A stretch of 8,060 nt of DNA, from contig VBBA01000197.1 in NCBI GenBank assembly GCA_005888675.1, positions 1 to 8,060 on the forward strand. The letters are read 5' to 3'. A program made the translations under genes and the position numbers. Numbering within the stretch: the stretch's first letter is position 1; every line of letters begins with the position of its first letter. This DNA is from Candidatus Bathyarchaeota archaeon (GTDB lineage: Archaea; Thermoproteota; Bathyarchaeia; 40CM-2-53-6). The notes under the pieces were generated by a model. The model saw nothing but the letters and a program-made list of their open reading frames with translations, ran no database searches and had not been told where the DNA came from. Of the stretch, positions 6,558 through 8,060 are shown one piece after another.

Positions 6558-6905
6558 TCAGGACCTTGGTTCCTTCACGAACTCATATGCCTCCCTCGCG
6601 AGTTCCACCCATGATGGCTTTGTAGATTCTATCGCGACCCATTCTTTCATCAACCGCCTGGGACCCGGACCCCAATTTAATCCCAACCGTTGGCTCACGA
6701 GTTGATCGACCCTTTCCTTCGGGAGTTTGAGCACGAATCTTCCTTTGTTGAGCATTGCGAAGATCTTGCCGTTCACTGAAAGGACGTTTTCGGAACTGAA
6801 CATTCTACCACGCTTGACACTAGGATCGCCCGTGTAGTCGGCCGCGACCCTTTCAAATCGTGGATCAATCTTAATCAATTTTGCTTTCTTAGTCGTCGTT
6901 TTCAT
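6558..6905 (-). CDS. TfoX N-terminal-domain-like small protein
   Basis: A 115-residue soluble protein with the pattern of the TfoX_N fold (TfoX/Sxy family N-terminal domain). Seen: an amphipathic N-terminal helix with FERVAADY, a MFSS turn at 35-38, VNGKIFAML at 44-52, FVLKLPKERV at 57-66 and RLMKEWVAI at 84-92, then a C-terminal helix WVELAREAYEFV. In bacteria TfoX regulates competence, but the lone N-terminal domain is widespread and its role is mostly unassigned, so no competence function is implied here. There is no membrane segment or DNA-binding motif. Its ATG overlaps the stop of the YbaK-like gene in ATGA (6902-6905), so the two are translated together, and the permease gene follows after 53 bases. 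A relation to the MmcQ/YjbR fold is the main alternative. Confidence 0.75.
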   Translation of the reverse strand: MKTTTKKAKLIKIDPRFERVAADYTGDPSVKRGRMFSSENVLSVNGKIFAMLNKGRFVLKLPKERVDQLVSQRLGLNWGPGPRRLMKEWVAIESTKPSWVELAREAYEFVKEPRS

Positions 6906-7393
6906 TCTGAAACCTCTACAACCGGCATCTTCAAGTACCGAGTTAGAACCTCGGGTTTGATTTTCATGACCGTATTATTGCTTCCAGCTGCTGCCCAGAC
7001 AGCCGAGAAGTCGAATAGAGACCGGTCTGCAGACACGTGTATATTTGGATAGTGCGGGAACGGAGGGACGCCCCCGATCGAATATCCACTGTAGGTCTTT
7101 ACTTCTTCGGCGGACATTTTGTGGAGCTTTGCCTCTGGGATGTTGAGATGGGCGCTTAGTTTGTTGGGATTTACTCTTCTCGCTCCGGACAGGACTATTA
7201 GCACTGGATTGAGTTGTTCGCTCGAGTGATAGACGAATCCTATTGTTTTGGCTATTTCCGCCACTGTGCAGCCGAGCGTTTTGGCAGCTAGCGCCGAGGT
7301 CTTTGTGCTGTCAGGCGGAAGAACCTTCACAAGAGCATCTATCTGAGAGTGTTCGAGGAATTGTCTAACCCTATCGACAGAGTCGAGGATCAT
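6902..7393 (-). CDS. YbaK/EbsC-family aminoacyl-tRNA editing (deacylase) domain protein
   Basis: A 163-residue single-domain cytosolic protein of the YbaK/ProX superfamily, which hydrolyses mischarged aminoacyl-tRNAs in trans (for example Cys- or Ala-tRNA-Pro). Seen: an N-terminal helix, ALAAKTLGCTVAEIAKTIGF at 34-53 with the conserved Lys49 of the substrate pocket, PVLIVLSGARRVN at 63-75, YSGYSIGGVPPF at 101-112 (the family's TGY..GG.sPF loop, with Ser for the usual Thr), and an SLFDFSAVWAAAGS segment at 125-138. The length equals that of stand-alone YbaK. The specificity cannot be decided; archaeal members are often annotated only as editing-domain proteins. Start: ATG at 7393 with AGGAG a few bases before it. 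It is the first gene of the minus-strand cluster. Confidence 0.88.
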   Translation of the reverse strand: MILDSVDRVRQFLEHSQIDALVKVLPPDSTKTSALAAKTLGCTVAEIAKTIGFVYHSSEQLNPVLIVLSGARRVNPNKLSAHLNIPEAKLHKMSAEEVKTYSGYSIGGVPPFPHYPNIHVSADRSLFDFSAVWAAAGSNNTVMKIKPEVLTRYLKMPVVEVSE

Positions 7394-7435
7394 GTTCTCC
7401 TACCCTATAACTCGAATTGGTCATCGACATCAAGA

Positions 7436-7442
7436 GTTTAAG
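7436..7442 (-). promoter_or_regulatory. box-A-like CTTAAAC for the YbaK-led cluster
   Basis: CTTAAAC on minus lies about 45 bases before the ATG at 7393. A transcript starting about 26 bases downstream would carry a leader of roughly 20 bases including the AGGAG site. The same string occurs on the opposite strand at 7521-7527 for the divergent gene. Confidence 0.35.
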
Positions 7443-7518
7443 CCTGCCCAGGATTGGAGTAGGATAGCGTCTGAACGCAGCATTCTTCATCCTTTCAACT
7501 GGAAATCCTTTTGTTGGA

Positions 7519-7529
7519 CCCTTAAACAA
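7519..7529 (+). promoter_or_regulatory. box-A-like CCCTTAAACAA for the HerA-like gene
   Basis: CCCTTAAACAA lies about 42 bases ahead of the TTG start at 7566, so the expected transcript start is near 7550 with a leader of about 16 bases. It matches the divergent minus-strand box at 7436-7442 and forms with it a divergent promoter pair in the 172-base intergenic gap. Confidence 0.35.
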
Positions 7530-7565
7530 TCCTCTGATTCCCTCTACGCATTAGCGTGTTCTCCC

Positions 7566-8060
7566 TTGTCACGTCCAATTGAGAGCCTTCTTCGTCTGAA
7601 CAAAGTAGGCGGAGGAGAGTACGTTCTCAACTCGAGTAGTCTAACGAGACATTGTGTTGTTTTCGGAGCAACGGGATCTGGAAAAACAGTGTTGTCAAAA
7701 TCGATTGTCGAAGCAGCGGCACTCGCAGGGGTTCCAGTTTTAGCAATCGACCCGAAAGGCGACATAGGAAGCCTCGCAGTCCGGCCCGGATCATTGGATT
7801 CTGGATCGTACGTTGAGGAGCTGAAAAGATCCGGCCATAACGAACGAGACGTTGCGAGATTCAACGATGATGTCGAGGTCCGCATTTTCACACCTAGATC
7901 CGGGATGGGCATCCCCGTCTCAATGTCGCCGAAGTTAGAAGCGCCGGGGAACTTTCAGACGATATTGACTGACGACCCTCCGTTGGCATACGAGATGCTC
8001 GAGATTACATCGTCGACTATTGGTAAACTCGTGGGGCTCGGTGAAGAGGAGAAAGTGAAG
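7566..8060 (+). CDS. HerA-like (DUF87/DUF853-type) ATPase, N-terminal part
   Basis: The first 165 residues of a P-loop ATPase cut by the right edge. Seen: EYVLNSSSLTRH before the P-loop, Walker A GATGSGKT at 34-41, then VLAIDPKGDIGSL at 58-70, the typical HerA/FtsK-superfamily strand that positions the DPKGD segment. A less conserved region with RIFTPRSGMGIPVS follows. Walker B and the arginine finger would lie beyond the window. Proteins of this class are hexameric DNA translocases; HerA itself works with the NurA nuclease in DNA end resection, but many HerA-like ATPases of archaea have other or unknown partners, and no nurA is visible here. The frame is open far upstream without ATG or GTG, so I use the TTG at 7566, supported by a box-A-like site at 7521. 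The spacing between N-terminus and P-loop is short: the N-terminal HAS barrel of true HerA is missing, favouring the DUF853-like type. Confidence 0.8.
   Translation, partial: MSRPIESLLRLNKVGGGEYVLNSSSLTRHCVVFGATGSGKTVLSKSIVEAAALAGVPVLAIDPKGDIGSLAVRPGSLDSGSYVEELKRSGHNERDVARFNDDVEVRIFTPRSGMGIPVSMSPKLEAPGNFQTILTDDPPLAYEMLEITSSTIGKLVGLGEEEKVK

Noticed and set aside
7544..7912. 122-residue minus-strand open frame
   Set aside because: It is antisense to the HerA-like gene, whose Walker A motif on plus is unmistakable.
1..8060. CRISPR arrays, tRNA or rRNA genes, insertion sequences
   Set aside because: No regularly spaced repeats, no T-loop consensus on either strand outside coding sequence, and no transposase or terminal inverted repeats were seen.

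Overview
The window looks archaeal, probably a mesophilic lineage of the Nitrososphaeria/Thermoproteota type. The evidence is indirect. There is a HerA-like ATPase. Linked genes overlap by ATGA. Genes have little or no leader, with box-A-like CTTAAA/TTTAAA boxes about 25-45 bases upstream, and TTG starts are frequent. The OsmC and fused FtsX proteins also read like archaeal versions. No rRNA, tRNA or marker gene is present, so the phylum is an inference.

Layout from left to right. Bases 1-460 (minus) hold most of a PHP-domain phosphoesterase that runs off the left edge. Divergent from it, on plus, is a short-chain dehydrogenase/reductase (564-1373). An OsmC/Ohr-family protein follows (1426-1953, plus); its N-terminal segment is interrupted by an in-frame TAG. 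Bases 1954-2839 form the longest stretch without a confident gene. It holds a doubtful Cys-rich open frame (minus), a TATA-like element with nearby hairpins, a tandem operator-like repeat, a box-A-like element, two strong stem-loops and a T6 tract. The last part could be a small RNA gene on plus, or tandem terminators for the minus-strand genes to its right.

Bases 2840-7393 (minus) are a tight four-gene cluster, in transcription order: YbaK-like aminoacyl-tRNA editing protein, TfoX-N-like small protein (ATGA overlap), a 921-residue fused FtsX/MacB-type permease (53-base gap), and its ABC ATPase (ATGA overlap). The last two almost certainly form one membrane complex. Divergent from this cluster, on plus, is the 5' part of a HerA-like ATPase, cut by the right edge at 8060.

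Most genes are ordinary housekeeping or accessory archaeal genes. The parts most worth a second look are the amber codon in the OsmC gene and the repeat/promoter/hairpin block at about 2484-2694.
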